Numbered from the stretch's first letter, positions 48,786 through 62,397 are shown. The stretch is 64,000 bases of DNA from Plumapathes pennacea (GCA_964036295.1 OZ038470.1:9391078-9455077), one strand, 5' to 3'. The notes: generated from the sequence alone by a model not told the origin. A program made the numbers and translations.

Positions 48786-50029
48786 TTATGAAGATGGCTG
48801 AATCCTTACATCTTTCACAACTCCATCACTAACGAAGACTGCTGCATCTGAAACAACAAACACGTGACAATCGACGGTCGTAAAAGCAATTCCAGCCACG
48901 TCTACAACTAATCTCACACCATCCTGAGATCTTCCAACCACAATTCCGTCTCCATGAAGATTGTTATCTGGTGTGGATCTCAAATCAATCCACAATGCGA
49001 ACTTGCCATTATGAAAGTCAATTTCCTTAAAGTGATCCTCGACATAATCAAACCTTTTCAAAATCATTGGCCAAACATTCCGTCTGAAAATAACTTGTGT
49101 GGAACACCATTTATAGAAACCTTTACCGAATTAACAAGAGGATTAATAAACTCCTCAGCTTTTCTTTCTCCTGAATCGAAACTCTTTAAAAAGAATAACA
49201 TGATTCCCTTTCATACAACTTCTTGGTGTGTTTACGTGCAAATTAAAAACAGCCCCCGTACCAATATCCTTCCAGGCTAACGTTTCAAAATGATGCACAT
49301 CCTCAAAGTAAAAAAGTTCTCCCACTTTGATAAACGCTACTCGCTTGAATTGCTAAATTTTCATCTTCAATGGTTGCGTATTCCAATTCTATGTGTGTTA
49401 ACTCATATCCATGGCCTTTGGTATTGTCTGAAGTTACAACTATATCAGACGCATTAGCAAGTTTTATCTCAAATCTTAGGTTTGACTTCAGCCCACTTTG
49501 ATAATAAACCCCATGATCGTCTAACAGCGGGTGAGATAGTGGAATACGATACCTCTGATTCGTGAGTTTCATAATCTTAGAATCGCCAGTTTCTGCCGCT
49601 CTAATCTTTCTTTTGTCTTCTTGTCATGATTCCTCTTTTCATATCTTCCTCACACGTCAACATATCATGATACCCATGAAAAATGTCATATTTGTCTGTG
49701 TCACAAATAGTTTTTCCTCCAAAGAAAATTTTCATGTGGTTCACTAAGTTTCTTGATACGTTTTGAACGAGGTGGTTGCTTGCAACACCCTTTTCTATCT
49801 TGACGTTAAACCTCAAAAACATACTCTTTGGAACGAAAACCATGTTTCATACAACCTCGGGTACATTAACATAAAGTGTTTTTCCAGGCTTAGCAGACGA
49901 TGGTGTGAAAGTCGTCCTATGAACTGTCCTCTCTGCCTTCATTACCTTCGACAATCTTGGCCTTCTATTCGGATTAAGTATTTTCTGCAAACGACATATT
50001 ATTTTAAAAACATCAAAACAAATCTTTAA
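48786..50029 (-). pseudogene. MCP: Major capsid protein, B3 copy, 12-bp deletion
   Basis: As B1 except for an in-frame 12-bp loss near 49557 (MKLTNQRYRIP, four residues shorter than other copies). Confidence 0.87.
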
Positions 50030-50950
50030 ATGAAAAACATGGAAAAGATTTATCACTCTTCTCAAAAGGATATTGGAAGGGTTTATCCGCAGTCAAGAAA
50101 CTTTCTACAGAAGCTAAAGTTAGCCTAGAAGAAGCAAGAGATTGGCTATCAAAACAGGCGCTTTGGCAAATTTATCTTCCTCCACCGAATTATGTTCCAA
50201 GACCACACATCGGAAGAAAAACTTATATATATATATGCTTTAGTCGTTATTGATATTGCTTCAAGATATGTCGATGTAGAAGCTTTGACAAGTAAATCAA
50301 GTGATGAAGTGTCAAACCCTTTCAAGAAAATTTACTCAAGAAAGTAAAAATGGCCAAAAACTTGTTGATCCGGGAAGAGAGTTTGTTGGATCTGTAACGG
50401 TTCTTATGAATGAAAAAAAGCTAGTTATCAAAGATCGGAAACTGCTAATCACAGAGCACAAGCATTCGTCGAGAGAGCGAACAAAACATTGGGAGAAAAA
50501 ATATTTAGTCAACAATATGCTGACGAAATGTTAACTGAAGGTAGATCAACAAAGTGGATAAATAGATTACCAAATATCGTGAAAACTATCAACAACCACG
50601 TCACTCGACTGACTGACAAAAAAGCCATCGACGCTTATCGTGAGAAAAATGTTGAACAAAAGACTAAGAATCATTCAAGACCTGTTGGGTTTAATGAAAA
50701 AAGGCTTGACTCAATCGAAAAAGTAAGATATCTTGTCTTGCCAGGAGAGGAAGAAGGAGGAAACCTAAGAAGGGCAACAGATCCCATATGGAGTACAAAC
50801 GTTTTTGAGTTGAAAAAATCCATAATATCTAAAAATCAACCAGTTTTGTATTATTTAGTCGATGGACCAAAAAGAGGATTCGCCAGAGAAGAATTACTAA
50901 TCATACCATATGACACAGAATTACCTCCAAAATTTGTCTTAAAACAATAA
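50030..50950 (+). pseudogene. INT: Polinton integrase, C3 copy, core deleted
   Basis: As C1, with one substitution near 50316. Confidence 0.92.
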
Positions 50951-50955
50951 CTTTT

Positions 50956-51730
50956 CTAAATATCTTTAATCCTATAATGCCTTAAGGCTAAGGTGTCTAC
51001 CCGATTTGGTAATATGTTTCTTTCATCGTCTTCCCTACTAAGTGCTATTTTGTTCACTTCTTCCGTGTATATGTCATGATCGCGACTTCTAATTAGATTC
51101 ATCACCCTCATTTTCTTACCGCCGTTGATACGACAATCTTCATAATCCTGAAAATTTATATCCTTATTAACGACAGCCTTCTTAACGCCCTTACACTTCT
51201 TTTCCTCCTTCGTTTGAAGAATCGAGTACGTAAGAGTAAAGCTTAGCTCCCAAGCTGACAAACTCTGAAATTTGTCTTCCACCGACTTCATCCTTAAACA
51301 TTCCAATAACCTTCTTGTTAACTCCAGTAGTAATTCCTGAAGGATGATCCTTTGGGTAATTACTAGTGTCAAACGATGTTAAGACATCCCCACTAATACC
51401 TTTATAAGAATCATCCCTCTCTATCTCATACATTAATGAATAAGTGTCAGTAAATAGTAACCTTCCCTTATCATTGTACTTCTCTTTGATGTAACCATAA
51501 TGAAAATCATACATCAACGTTTTACTTATGTCAAGTATTGACATTCCCAAGTAAACTGGTTTATCAAATAATAGCTTCGTTCTATGCATGTGAATAGCTG
51601 CTAAATCATCACAAAATATTTTCCTTCTATCAATATCAAAGCTTGGTTTTGAGATAAGTTTCCTAGCTTGTGAGTCGTTAGCGACCAACTTAATGTCTAC
51701 CCTATTTCGGATATTTTCCATGGTTTTTCC
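50956..51730 (-). pseudogene. POLB: PolB C-terminal fragment, C3 copy
   Basis: One base more than C1 and C2 near 51170 makes KKCKGVKKAVV continuous with the C-terminal NKDINFQDY part (frame 50956-51372). The frameshift after DSSN and the DTYS motif remain, so it is still dead. A substitution near 51464 gives KGRLLF for KARLLF. Confidence 0.93.
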
Positions 51731-52188
51731 TCAGAAACTTTTGATGCATACCTGCAAATTCTTCTTCCTAATTGTTTATTATTCAACAAATCTTTCTTCA
51801 AAGACTCTTCATCGTCCAAAGTAAGGATATACGAAAGTCCTTTAAAAATTCCATCAACAACTATTCCCATTCCATCTTTCATTAACTCTTGTCCGGACTT
51901 TTCTTCATAAACTTTGAATAAACATTCTAAATCAGAATCCTTCATCTTTCTAATATCAACTGCACTTATGTTTTCTCCTACATATTCTTCCAAACCAAGC
52001 GTCATGGCAACTGACGCAAGAATATCTCTTTTTCTCGATATTTCACTTTGTACCTCTGGATCTATTTCAGCTTCCTTTTGTGATTCTTTCTTCTTACTTT
52101 GTGTTAGTTTTCTTTTTGCTTTAGGTTTTTGTTCTTCTCTTGTTTCGTTCTCTTCAAGATTAACGTAATCGTTTACAGTTTCTGCCAT
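51697..52188 (-). pseudogene. Charged unknown protein, C3 copy
   Basis: Same as C1. Confidence 0.6.
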
Positions 52189-52208
52189 TTATTTGTCATA
52201 ACAAAATT

Positions 52209-52847
52209 TTAAGTTGTTTGTGGAATTTCAATATGATATGAAAATGGATGGCGAAGAGAAAAACAAATCCTTGAGTGTTTTTCATTTTTTAGTATTTCAC
52301 AAATAGTTTTCTTTTCATTATTATCAATTCCAGAACCAAACTTTTTAAAAAGTAAATCTGTTCCATCAAATTCTGGATTATAAAATGCAATAATGCAACC
52401 AAGATTTTCTCTGAATGGTTTCGCAATGCTAGTCAATTGTTGAGTTAGAACCCAAACAGAAATTCCAATATGTCGTCCACTGAAAGCGAGATCGATGAGT
52501 TTGCTGCTTCGTTTCTTCACATCTGCACTCACTGCACAATCATCAAGAATTATGAGAACTTTGGTTTGTCTTTGTAAATCATCCATTTTGGTGTCGTGAA
52601 ATAGATCTGCACAAATCTCCAAACACTCTTCAACATCTTCAGATTCACTCGCATTTGGCATCGTGACGAAAAAGCATTTGTCAAGATTAGCGAACCCTTC
52701 ATAAGTTTTGTTAGTGGCGAACGTTGGACAAATCAAACAATAAAGTCGAAAACATACTTGGTCGATCTCTCAAAAGATCGACCAAGTATTGTGTTTTCCC
52801 ACAATTTGTTGGGCCAGTAATCAAGCAAAATCGTATATTTTTAAATC
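52209..52847 (-). pseudogene. ATP: Packaging ATPase, C3 copy
   Basis: Continuous core frame 52209-52736, as in C1. Confidence 0.9.
52754..52789. repeat. Hairpin next to Walker A (C3)
   Basis: Arms 52754-52768 and 52775-52789. Confidence 0.94.
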
Positions 52848-54115
52848 TTATGAAGATGGCTGAATCCTTACATCTTTCACAACTCCATCACTAACGAAGA
52901 TTGCTGCACCTGAAACAACAAACACGTGACAATCGACGGTCGTAGAAGCAATTCCAGCCACGTCTACAACTAATCTCACACCATCCTGAGATCTTCCAAC
53001 CACAATTCCGTCTCCATGAAGATTGTTAACTGGTGTGGATCTCAAATCAATCCACAATGCGAACTTGCCATTATGAAAGTCAATTTCCTTAAAGTGATCC
53101 TCGACATAATCAAACCTTTTCAAAATCATTGGCCAAACATCCTCTCGTAAAATTTCGTCTGAAAATAACTTGTGTGGAACACCATTTATAGAAACCTTTA
53201 CCGAATTAACAAGAGGATTAATATACTGCTCAGCTTTTCTTTCTCCTGAATGGAAACTCTTTATAAAGAATAACATGATTCCTTTCATACAACTTCTTGG
53301 TGTGTTTACGTGCAAATTAAAAACAGCCCCCGTACCAATATCCTTCGAGGCTAACGTTTCAAAATGATGCACATCCTCAAAGTAAAAAAGTTCTCCCACT
53401 TTGATAAACGCTACTCGCTTGAATTGCTAAATTTTCATCTTCAATGGTTGCGTATTCCAATTCTATGTGTGTTAACTCATATCCATGGCCTTTGGTATTG
53501 TCTGAAGTTACAACTATATCAGACGCATTAGCAAGTTTTATCTCAAATCTTAGGTTTGACTTCAGCCCACTTTGATAATAAACCCCATGATCGTCTAACA
53601 GCGGGTGAGATAGTGGAATACGATACCTCTGAGCGTAGGATAAATTAGTGAGTTTCATAATCTTAGAATCGCCAGTTTCTGCCGCTCTAATCTTTCTTTT
53701 GTCTTCTTGTCATGATTCCTCTTTTCATATCTTCCTCACACGTCAACATATCATGATACCCATGAAAAATGTCATATTTGTCTGTGTCACAAATAGTTTT
53801 TCCTCCAAAGAAAATCTTCATGTGGTTCACTAAGTTTCTTGATACGTTTTGAACGAGGTGGTTGCTTGCAACACCCTTTTCTATCTTGACGTTAAACCTC
53901 AAAAACATACTCTTTGGAACGAAAACCATGTTTCATACAACATGGGGTACATTAACATAAAGTGTTTTTCCAGGCTAAGCAGACGATGGTGTGAAAGTCG
54001 TCCTATGAACTGTCCTCTCTGCCTTCATTACCTTCGACAATCTTGGCCTTCTATTCGGATTAAGTATTTTCTGCAAACGACATATTATTTTAAAAACATC
54101 AAAACAAATCTTTAA
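52848..54115 (-). pseudogene. MCP: Major capsid protein, C3 copy
   Basis: Long C-terminal piece 52848-53399. Substitutions near 53275 and 53997 make it locally more like the other monomer types. Confidence 0.89.
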
Positions 54116-55137
54116 ATGAAAAACATGGAAAAGATTTATTACTCTTCTCAAAAGGATATTGGAAGGGTTTATCCGCAGTCAAGAAACTTTCTACAGAAGC
54201 TAAAGTTAGCCTAGAAGAAGCAAGAGATTGGCTATCAAAACAGGCGCTTTGGCAAATTTATCTTCCTCCACCGAATTATGTTCCAAGACCACATTGGATT
54301 ATTTCAGAACCAAACGAAATTCACCAAGCAGATCTCCTATTCCTCCCCCACGATAAAGTCGGAAGAAAAACTTATATATATATATATGCTTTAGTCGTTA
54401 TTGATATTGCTTCAAGATATGTCGATGTAGAAGCTTTGACAAGTAAATCAAGTGATGAAGTGTCAAACGCTTTCAAGAAAATTTACTCAAGAAAGTAAAA
54501 ATGGCCAAAAACTTGTTGATCCGGGAAGAGAGTTTGTTGGATCTGTAACGGTTCTTATGAATGAAAAGAAGCTAGTTATCAAAGATCGAAAACTGCTAAT
54601 CACAGAGCACAAGCATTCGTCGAGAGAGCGAACAAAACATTGGGACAAAAAATATTTAGTCAAAAATATGCTGACGAAATGTTAACTGAAGGTAGATCAA
54701 CAAAGTGGATAAATAGATTACCAAATATCGTGAAAACTATCAACAACCACGTCACTCGACTGACTGGCAAAAAAGCCATCGACGCTTATCGTGAGAAAAA
54801 TGTTGAACAAAAGACTAAGAATTATTCAAGACCTGTTGGGTTTAATGAAAAAAGGCTTGACTCAATCGAAAAAGTAAGATATCTTGTCTTGCCAGGAGAG
54901 GAAGAAGGAGGAAACGTAAGAAGGGCAACAGATCCCATATGGAGTACAAACGTTTTTGAGTTGAAAAAATCTATAATATCTAAAAATCAACCAGTTTTGT
55001 ATTATTTAGTCGATGGACCAAAAAGAGGATTCGCCAGAGAAGAATTACTAATCATACCATATGGCACAGAATTACCTCCAAAAATTTTTCTTAAAACAAT
55101 AACTTTTCTAAATATCTTTAATCCTATAATGCCTTAA
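54116..55137 (+). pseudogene. INT: Polinton integrase, D3 copy
   Basis: Same as D1. Confidence 0.92.
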
Positions 55138-55882
55138 GGCTAAGGTGTCTATCCCATTTGGTAATATGTTTCTTTTATCGTCTTCCCTACTAAGTGCTAT
55201 TTTGTTCACTTCTTCCGTGTATATGTCATGATCGCGACTTCTAATTAGATTCATCACCCTCATTTTCTTACCGCCGTTGATACGACAATCTTCATAATCC
55301 TGAAAATTTATATCCTTATTAACAAGAAGGTTATTGGAATGTTTAAGGATGAAGTCGGTGGAAGACACGTTTGAAGAATCGAGTACGTAAGAGTCAAGCT
55401 TAGCTCTCAAACTGACAAACTCTGAAATTTGTCTTCCACCGACTTCATCCTTAAACATTCCAATAACCTTCTTGTTAACTCCAGTAGTAATTCCTGAAGG
55501 ATGATCCTTTGGGTAATTACTAGTGTCAAACGATGTTAAGACATCTCCACTAACACCTTTATAAAAATCATCCGTCTCTATCTCATATATTAATGAATAA
55601 GTGTCAGTAAATAGTAACCTTGCCTTATCATTGTACTTCTCTTTGATGTAACCATAATGAAAATCATACATCAACGTTTTACTTATGTCAAGTATTGACA
55701 TTCCCAAGTAAACTGGTTTATCAAATAATAGCTTCGTCCTATGCATGTGAATAGCTGCTAAATCATTCACAAAATATTTTCCTTCTATCAAAGCTTGGTT
55801 TTGAGATAAGTTTCCTAGCTTGTGACTCGTTAGTGACCAACTTAATGTCTACCCTATTTAGGATATTTTCCATGGTTTTTCC
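55108..55882 (-). pseudogene. POLB: PolB C-terminal fragment, D3 copy
   Basis: D-type, but without the change at the KPSF lysine found in D1 and D2 (55796). A substitution at 55858 lies in the overlap with the unknown gene. Confidence 0.92.
55319..55478. repeat. Inverted repeat in PolB (D3)
   Basis: Perfect arms 55319-55367 and 55430-55478. Confidence 0.94.
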
Positions 55883-56340
55883 TCAGACACTTTTGATGCA
55901 TACCTGCAAATTCTTCTTCCTAATTGTTTATTATTCAACAAATCTTTCTTCAAAGACTCTTCATCGTCCAAAGTAAGGATATACGAAAGTCCTTTAAAAA
56001 TTCCATCAACAACTATTCCCATTCCATCTTTCATTAACTCTTGTCCGGACTTTTCTTCATAAACTTTGAATAAACATTCTAAATCAGAATCCTTCATCTT
56101 TCTAATATCAACTGCACTTATGTTTTCTCCTACATATTCTTCCAAACCAAGCGTCATGGCAACTGACGCAAGAATATCTCTTTTTCTCGATATTTCACTT
56201 TGTACCTCTGGATCTATTTCAGCTTCCTTTTGTGATTCTTTCTTCTTACTTTGTGTTAGTTTTCTTTTTGCTTTAGGTTTTTGTTCTTTTTTTGTTTCGT
56301 TCTTTTCAAGATTAACGTAATCGTTTACAGTTTCTGCCAT
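55849..56340 (-). pseudogene. Charged unknown protein, D3 copy, stops 3 codons early
   Basis: The change at 55858 makes a stop after KPWKIS, giving 160 codons. SYILTL is kept here, unlike D1 and D2. Confidence 0.62.
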
Positions 56341-56360
56341 TTATTTGTCATAACAAAATT

Positions 56361-56998
56361 TTAAGTTGTTTGTGGAATTTCAATATGATATGAAAATGGA
56401 TGGCGAAGAGAAAAACAAATCCTTGAGTGTTTTTCATTTTTTAGTATTTCACAAATAGTTTTCTTTTCATTATTATCAATTCCAGAACCAAACTTTTTAA
56501 AAAGTAAATCTGTTCCATCAAATTCTGGATTATAAAATGCAATAATGCAACCAAGATTTTCTCTGAATGGTTTCGCAATGCTAGTCAATTGTTGAGTTAG
56601 AACCCAAACAGAAATTCCAATATGTCGTCCACTGAAGCGAGATCGATGAGTTTGCTGCTTCGTTTCTTCACATCTGCACTCACTGCACAATCATCAAGAA
56701 TTATGAGAACTTTGGTTTGTCTTTGTAAATCATCCATTTTGATGTCGTGAAATAGATCTGCACAAATCTCCAAACACTCTTCAACATCTTCAGATTCACT
56801 CGCATTTGGCATCGTGACGAAAAAGCATTTGTCAAGGTTAGCGAACCCTTCATAAGTTTTGTTAGTGGCGAACGTTGGACAAATCAAACAAAAAAGTCGA
56901 AAACATACTTGGTCGATCTCTCAAAAGATCGACCAAGTATTGTGTTTTCCCACAATTTGTTGGGCCAGTAATCAAGCAAAATCGTATATTTTTAAATC
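56361..56998 (-). pseudogene. ATP: Packaging ATPase, D3 copy
   Basis: As D1, with a silent substitution near 56836. Confidence 0.88.
56905..56940. repeat. Hairpin next to Walker A (D3)
   Basis: Arms 56905-56919 and 56926-56940. Confidence 0.94.
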
Positions 56999-58254
56999 TT
57001 ATGAAGATGGCTGAATCCTTACATCTTTCACAACTCCATCACTAACGAAGACTGCTGCATCTGAAACAACAAACACGTGACAATCGACGGTCGTAGAAGC
57101 AATTCCAGCCACGTCTACAACTAATCTCACACCATCCTGAGATCTTCCAACCACAATTCCGTCTCCATGAAGATTGTTATCTGGTGTGGATCTCAAATCA
57201 ATCCACAATGCGAACTTGCCATTATGAAAGTCAATTTCCTTAAAGTGATCCTCGACATAATCAAACCTTTTCAAAATCATTGGCCAAACATTCCGTCTGA
57301 AAATAACTTGTGTGGAACACCATTTATAGAAACCTTTACCGAATTAACAAGAGGATTAATATACTGCTCAGCTTTTCTTTCTCCTGAATCGAAACTCTTT
57401 AAAAAGAATAACATGATTCCCTTTCATACAACTTCTTGGTGTGTGTACGTGCAAATTAAAAACAGCCCCCGTACCAATATCCTTCGAGACTAACGTTTCA
57501 AAATGATGCACATCCTCAAAGTAAAAAAGTTCTCCCACTTTGATAAACGCTACTCGCTTGAATTGCTAAATTTTCATCTTCAATGGTTGCGTATTCCAAT
57601 TCTATGTGTGTTAACTCATATCCATGGCCTTTGGTATTGTCTGAAGTTACAACTATATCAGACGCATTAGCAAGTTTTATCTCAAATCTTAGGTTTGACT
57701 TCAGCCCACTTTGATAATAAACCCCATGATCGTCTAACAGCGGGTGAGATAGTGGAATACGATACCTCTGAGCGTAGGATAAATTCGTGAGTTTCATAAT
57801 CTTAGAATCGCCAGTTTCTGCCGCTCTAATCTTTCTTTTGTCTTCTTGTCATGATTCCTCTTTTCATATCTTCCTCACACGTCAACATATCATGATACCC
57901 ATGAAAAATGTCATATTTGTCTGTGTCACAAATAGTTTTTCCTCCAAAGAAATTTTTGATGTGATTCACTAAGTTTCTTGATACGTTTTGAACGAGGTGG
58001 TTGCTTGCAACACCCTTTTCTATCTTGACGTTAAACCTCAAAAACATACTCTTTGGAACGAAAACCATGTTTCATACAACCTCGGGTACATTAACATAAA
58101 GTGTTTTTCCAGGCTTAGCAGACGATGGTGTGAAAGTCGTCCTATGAACTGTCCTCTCTGCCTTCATTGCCTTCGACAATCTTGGCCTTCTATTCGGATT
58201 AAGTATTTTCTGCAAACGACATATTATTTTAAAAACATCAAAACAAATCTTTAA
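56999..58254 (-). pseudogene. MCP: Major capsid protein, D3 copy
   Basis: Same as D1. Confidence 0.87.
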
Positions 58255-59280
58255 ATGAAAAACATGGAAAAGATTTATTACTCTTCTCAAAAGGATATTG
58301 GAAGGGTTTATCCGCAGTCAAGAAACTTTCTACAGAAGCTAAAGTTAGCCTAGAAGAAGCAAGAGATTGGCTATCAAAACAGGCGCTTTGGCAAATTTAT
58401 CTTCCTCCACCGAATTATGTTCCAAGACCACATTGGATTATTTCAGAACCAAACGAAATTCACCAAGCAGATCTCCTATTCCGCCCCCACGATAAAGTCG
58501 GAAGAAAAACTTATATATATATATATGCTTTAGTCGTTATTGATATTGCTTCAAGATATATCGATGTAGAAGCTTTGACAAGTAAATCAAGTGATGAAGT
58601 GTCAAACGCTTTCAAGAAAATTTACTCAAGAAAGTAAAAATGGCAAAAACTTTGATTGTTGATCCGGGAAGAGAGTTTGTTGGATCTGTAACGGTTCTTA
58701 TGAATGAAAAAAAGCTAGTTATCAAAGATCGGAAACTGCTAATCACAGAGCACAAGCATTCGTCGAGAGAGCGAACAAAACATTAGGAGAAAAAATATTT
58801 AGTCAACAATATGCTGACGAAATGTTAACTGAAGGTAGATCAACAAAGTGGATAAATAGATTACCAAATATCGTGAAAACTATCGACAACCACGTCACTC
58901 GACTGACTGGCAAAAAAGCCATCGACCCTTATCGTGAGAAAAATGTTGAACAAAAGACTAAGAATTATTCAAGACCTGTTGGGTTTAATGAAAAAAGGCT
59001 TGACTCAATCGAAAAAGTAAGATATCTTGTCTTGCCAGGAGAGGAAGAAGGAGGAAACCTAAGAAGGGCAACAGATCCCATATGGAGTACAAACGTTTTT
59101 GAGTTGAAAAAATCCATAATATCTAAAAATCAACCAGTTTTGTATTATTTAGTCGATGGACCAAAAAGAGGATTCGCCAGAGAAGAATTACTAATCATAC
59201 CATATGGCACAGAATTACCTCCAAAAATTTTTCTTAAAACAATAACTTTTCTAAATATCTTTAATCCTATAATGCCTTAA
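58255..59280 (+). pseudogene. INT: Polinton integrase, E3 copy
   Basis: Same as E1. Confidence 0.92.
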
Positions 59281-60025
59281 GGCTAAGGTGTCTATCCCAT
59301 TTGGTAATATGTTTCTTTTATCGTCTTCCCTACTAAGTGCTATTTTGTTCACTTCTTCCGTGTATATGTCATGATCGCGACTTCTAATTAGATTCATCAC
59401 CCTCATTTTCTTACCGCCGTTGATACGACAATCTTCATAATCCTGAAAATTTATACCCTTATTAACAAGAAGGTTATTGGAATGTTTAAGGATGAAGTCG
59501 GTGGAAGACACGTTTGAAGAATCGAGTACGTAAGAGTCAAGCTTAGCTCTCAAACTGACAAACTATGAAACTTGTCTTCCACCGACTTCATCCTTAAACA
59601 TTCCAATAACCTTCTTGTTAACTCCAGTAGTAATTCCTGAAGGATGATCCTTTGGGTAATTACTAGTGTCAAACGATGTTAAGACATCCCCACTAACACC
59701 TTTATAAAAATCATCCGTCTCTATCTCATATATTAATGAATAAGTGTCAGTAAATAGTAACCTTGCCTTATCATTGTACTTCTCTTTGATGTAACCATAA
59801 TGAAAATCATACATCAACGTTTTACTTATGTCAAGTATTGACATTCCCAAGTAAACTGGTTTATCAAATAATAGCTTCGTCCTATGCATGTGAATAGCTG
59901 CTAAATCATTCACAAAATATTTTCCTTCTATCAAAGCTTGGTTTTGAGATAAGTTTCCTAGCTTGTGACTCGTTAGTGACCAACTTAATGTCTACCCTAT
60001 TTCGGATATTTTCCATGGTTTTTCC
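59251..60025 (-). pseudogene. POLB: PolB C-terminal fragment, E3 copy, extra nonsense codon
   Basis: Same nonsense codon as E1, near 59565. Confidence 0.92.
59462..59621. repeat. Inverted repeat in PolB (E3)
   Basis: Arms 59462-59510 and 59573-59621. Confidence 0.92.
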
Positions 60026-60483
60026 TCAGACACTTTTGATGCATACCTGCAAATTCTTCTTCCTAATTGTTTATTATTCAACAAATCTTTCTTCAAAGAC
60101 TCTTCATCGTCCAAAGTAAGGATATACGAAAGTCCTTTAAAAATTCCATCAACAACTATTCCCATTCCATCTTTCATTAACTCTTGTCCGGACTTTTCTT
60201 CATAAACTTTGAATAAACATTCTAAATCAGAATCCTTCATCTTTCTAATATCAACTGCACTTATGTTTTCTCCTACATATTCTTTCAAACCAAGCGTCAT
60301 GGCAACTGACGCAAGAATATCTCTTTTTCTCGATATTTCACTTTGTACCTCTGGATCTATTTCAGCTTCCTTTTGTGATTCTTTCTTCTTACTTTGTGTT
60401 AGTTTTCTTTTTGCTTTAGGTTTTTGTTCTGTTTTTGTTTCGTTCTCTTCAAGATAAACGTAATCGTTTACAGTTTCTGCCAT
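59992..60483 (-). pseudogene. Charged unknown protein, E3 copy
   Basis: N-terminus DYVYLEENETKTEQ, differing from E1 at two residues; 163 codons open. Confidence 0.6.
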
Positions 60484-60503
60484 TTATTTGTCATAACAAA
60501 ATT

Positions 60504-61141
60504 TTAAGTTGTTTGTGGAATTTCAATATGATATGAAAATGGATGGCGAAGAGAAAAACAAATCCTTGAGTGTTTTTCATTTTTTAGTATTTCACAAATA
60601 GTTTTCTTTTCATTATTATCAATTCCAGAACCAAACTTTTTAAAAAGTAAATCTGTTCCATCAAATTCTGGATTATAAAATGCAATAATGCAACCAAGAT
60701 TTTCTCTGAATGGTTTCGCAATGCTAGTCAATTGTTGAGTTAGAACCCAAACAGAAATTCCAATATGTCGTCCACTGAAGCGAGATCGATGAGTTTGCTG
60801 CTTCGTTTCTTCACATCTGCACTCACTGCACAATCATCAAGAATTATGAGAACTTTGGTTTGTCTTTGTAAATCATCCATTTTGGTGTCGTGAAATAGAT
60901 CTGCACAAATCTCCAAACACTCTTCAACATCTTCAGATTCACTCGCATTTGGCATCGTGACGAAAAAGCATTTGTCAAGATTAGCGAACCCTTCATAAGT
61001 TTTGTTAGTGGCGAACGTTGGACAAATCAAACAAAAATGTCGAAAACATACTTGGTCGATCTCTCAAAAGATCGACCAAGTATTGTGTTTTCCCACAATT
61101 TGTTGGGCCAGTAATCAAGCAAAATCGTATATTTTTAAATC
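60504..61141 (-). pseudogene. ATP: Packaging ATPase, E3 copy
   Basis: As E1 but with LQRQTKV, the common form. Confidence 0.88.
61048..61083. repeat. Hairpin next to Walker A (E3)
   Basis: Arms 61048-61062 and 61069-61083. Confidence 0.94.
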
Positions 61142-62397
61142 TTATGAAGATGGCTGAATCCTTACATCTTTCACAACTCCATCACTAACGAAGACTGCTG
61201 CATCTGAAACAACAAACACGTGACAATCGACGGTCGTAGAAGATATTCCTGCCACGTCTACAACTAATCTCACACCATCCTGAGATCTTCCAACCACAAT
61301 TCCGTCTCCATGAAAATTGTTATCTGGTGTGGATCTCAAATCAATCCACAATGCGAACTTGCCATTATGAAAGTCAATTTCCTTAAAGTGATCCTCGACA
61401 TAATCAAACCTTTTCAAAATCATTGGCCAAACATTCCGTCTGAAAATAACTTGTGTGGAACACCATTTATAGAAACCTTTACCGAATTAACAAGAGGATT
61501 AATAAACTCCTCAGCTTTTCTTTCTCCTGAATCGAAACTCTTTAAAAAGAATAACATGATTCCCTTTCATACAACTTCTTGGTGTGTTTACGTGCAAATT
61601 AAAAACAGCCCCTGTACCAATATCCTTCGAGGCTAACGTTTCAAAATGATGCACATCCTCAAAGTAAAAAAGTTCTCCCACTTTGATAAACGCTACTCGC
61701 TTGAATTGCTAAATTTTCATCTTCAATGGTTGCGTATTCCAATTCTATGTGTGTTAACTCATATCCATGGCCTTTGGTATTGTCTGAAGTTACAACTATA
61801 TCAGACGCATTAGCAAGTTTTATCTCAAATCTTAGGTTTGACTTCAGCCCACTTTGATAATAAACCCCATGATCGTCTAACAGCGGGTGAGATAGTGGAA
61901 TACAATACCTCTGAGCGTAGGATAAATTCGTGAGTTTCATAATCTTAGAATCGCCAGTTTCTGCCGCTCTAATCTTTCTTTTGTCTTCTTGTCATGATTC
62001 CTCTTTTCATATCTTCCTCACACGTCAACATATCATGATACCCATGAAAAATGTCATATTTGTCTGTGTCACAAATAGTTTTTCCTCCAAAGAAAATTTT
62101 CATGTGGTTCACTAAGTTTCTTGATACGTTTTGAACGAGGTGGTTGCTTGCAACACCCTTTTCTATCTTGACGTTAAACCTCAAAAACATACTCTTTGGA
62201 ACGAAAACCATGTTTCATACAACCTCGGGTACATTAACATAAAGTGTTTTTCCAGGCTTAGCAGACGATGGTGTGAAAGTTGTCCTATGAACTGTCCTCT
62301 CTGCCTTCATTGCCTTCGACAATCTTGGCCTTCTATTCGGATTAAGTATTTTCTGCAAACGACATATTATTTTAAAAACATCAAAACAAATCTTTAA
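61142..62397 (-). pseudogene. MCP: Major capsid protein, E3 copy
   Basis: As E1, with one substitution near 61613. Confidence 0.87.

Larger units (their letters stand above)
45901..50029. repeat. Monomer B3 (4129 bp)
   Basis: B type with an A/D/E-like INT 3' end (about 46868-46926), a 12-bp MCP deletion near 49557, and substitutions near 45933 and 47668. Confidence 0.92.
50030..54115. repeat. Monomer C3 (4086 bp)
   Basis: C type with one extra base near 51170 that joins two PolB frames, plus substitutions near 50316, 51464, 53275 and 53997. Confidence 0.92.
54116..58254. repeat. Monomer D3
   Basis: D type. It lacks two changes private to D1 and D2 (in PolB at 55796 and in the unknown gene near 55983) and has its own nonsense change at 55858. 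Confidence 0.92.
41804..62397. repeat. Higher-order repeat copy 3 (A3-B3-C3-D3-E3)
   Basis: Same monomer order, 10 bp shorter in total: one extra base near 46870 in B3, a 12-bp loss near 49557 in B3, and one extra base near 51170 in C3. It carries more substitutions against copies 1 and 2 than those do against each other, for example near 47668, 50316, 51464, 55858, 56836 and 60430. Confidence 0.93.
58255..62397. repeat. Monomer E3
   Basis: E type with private substitutions near 60430 and 61613. Confidence 0.92.
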
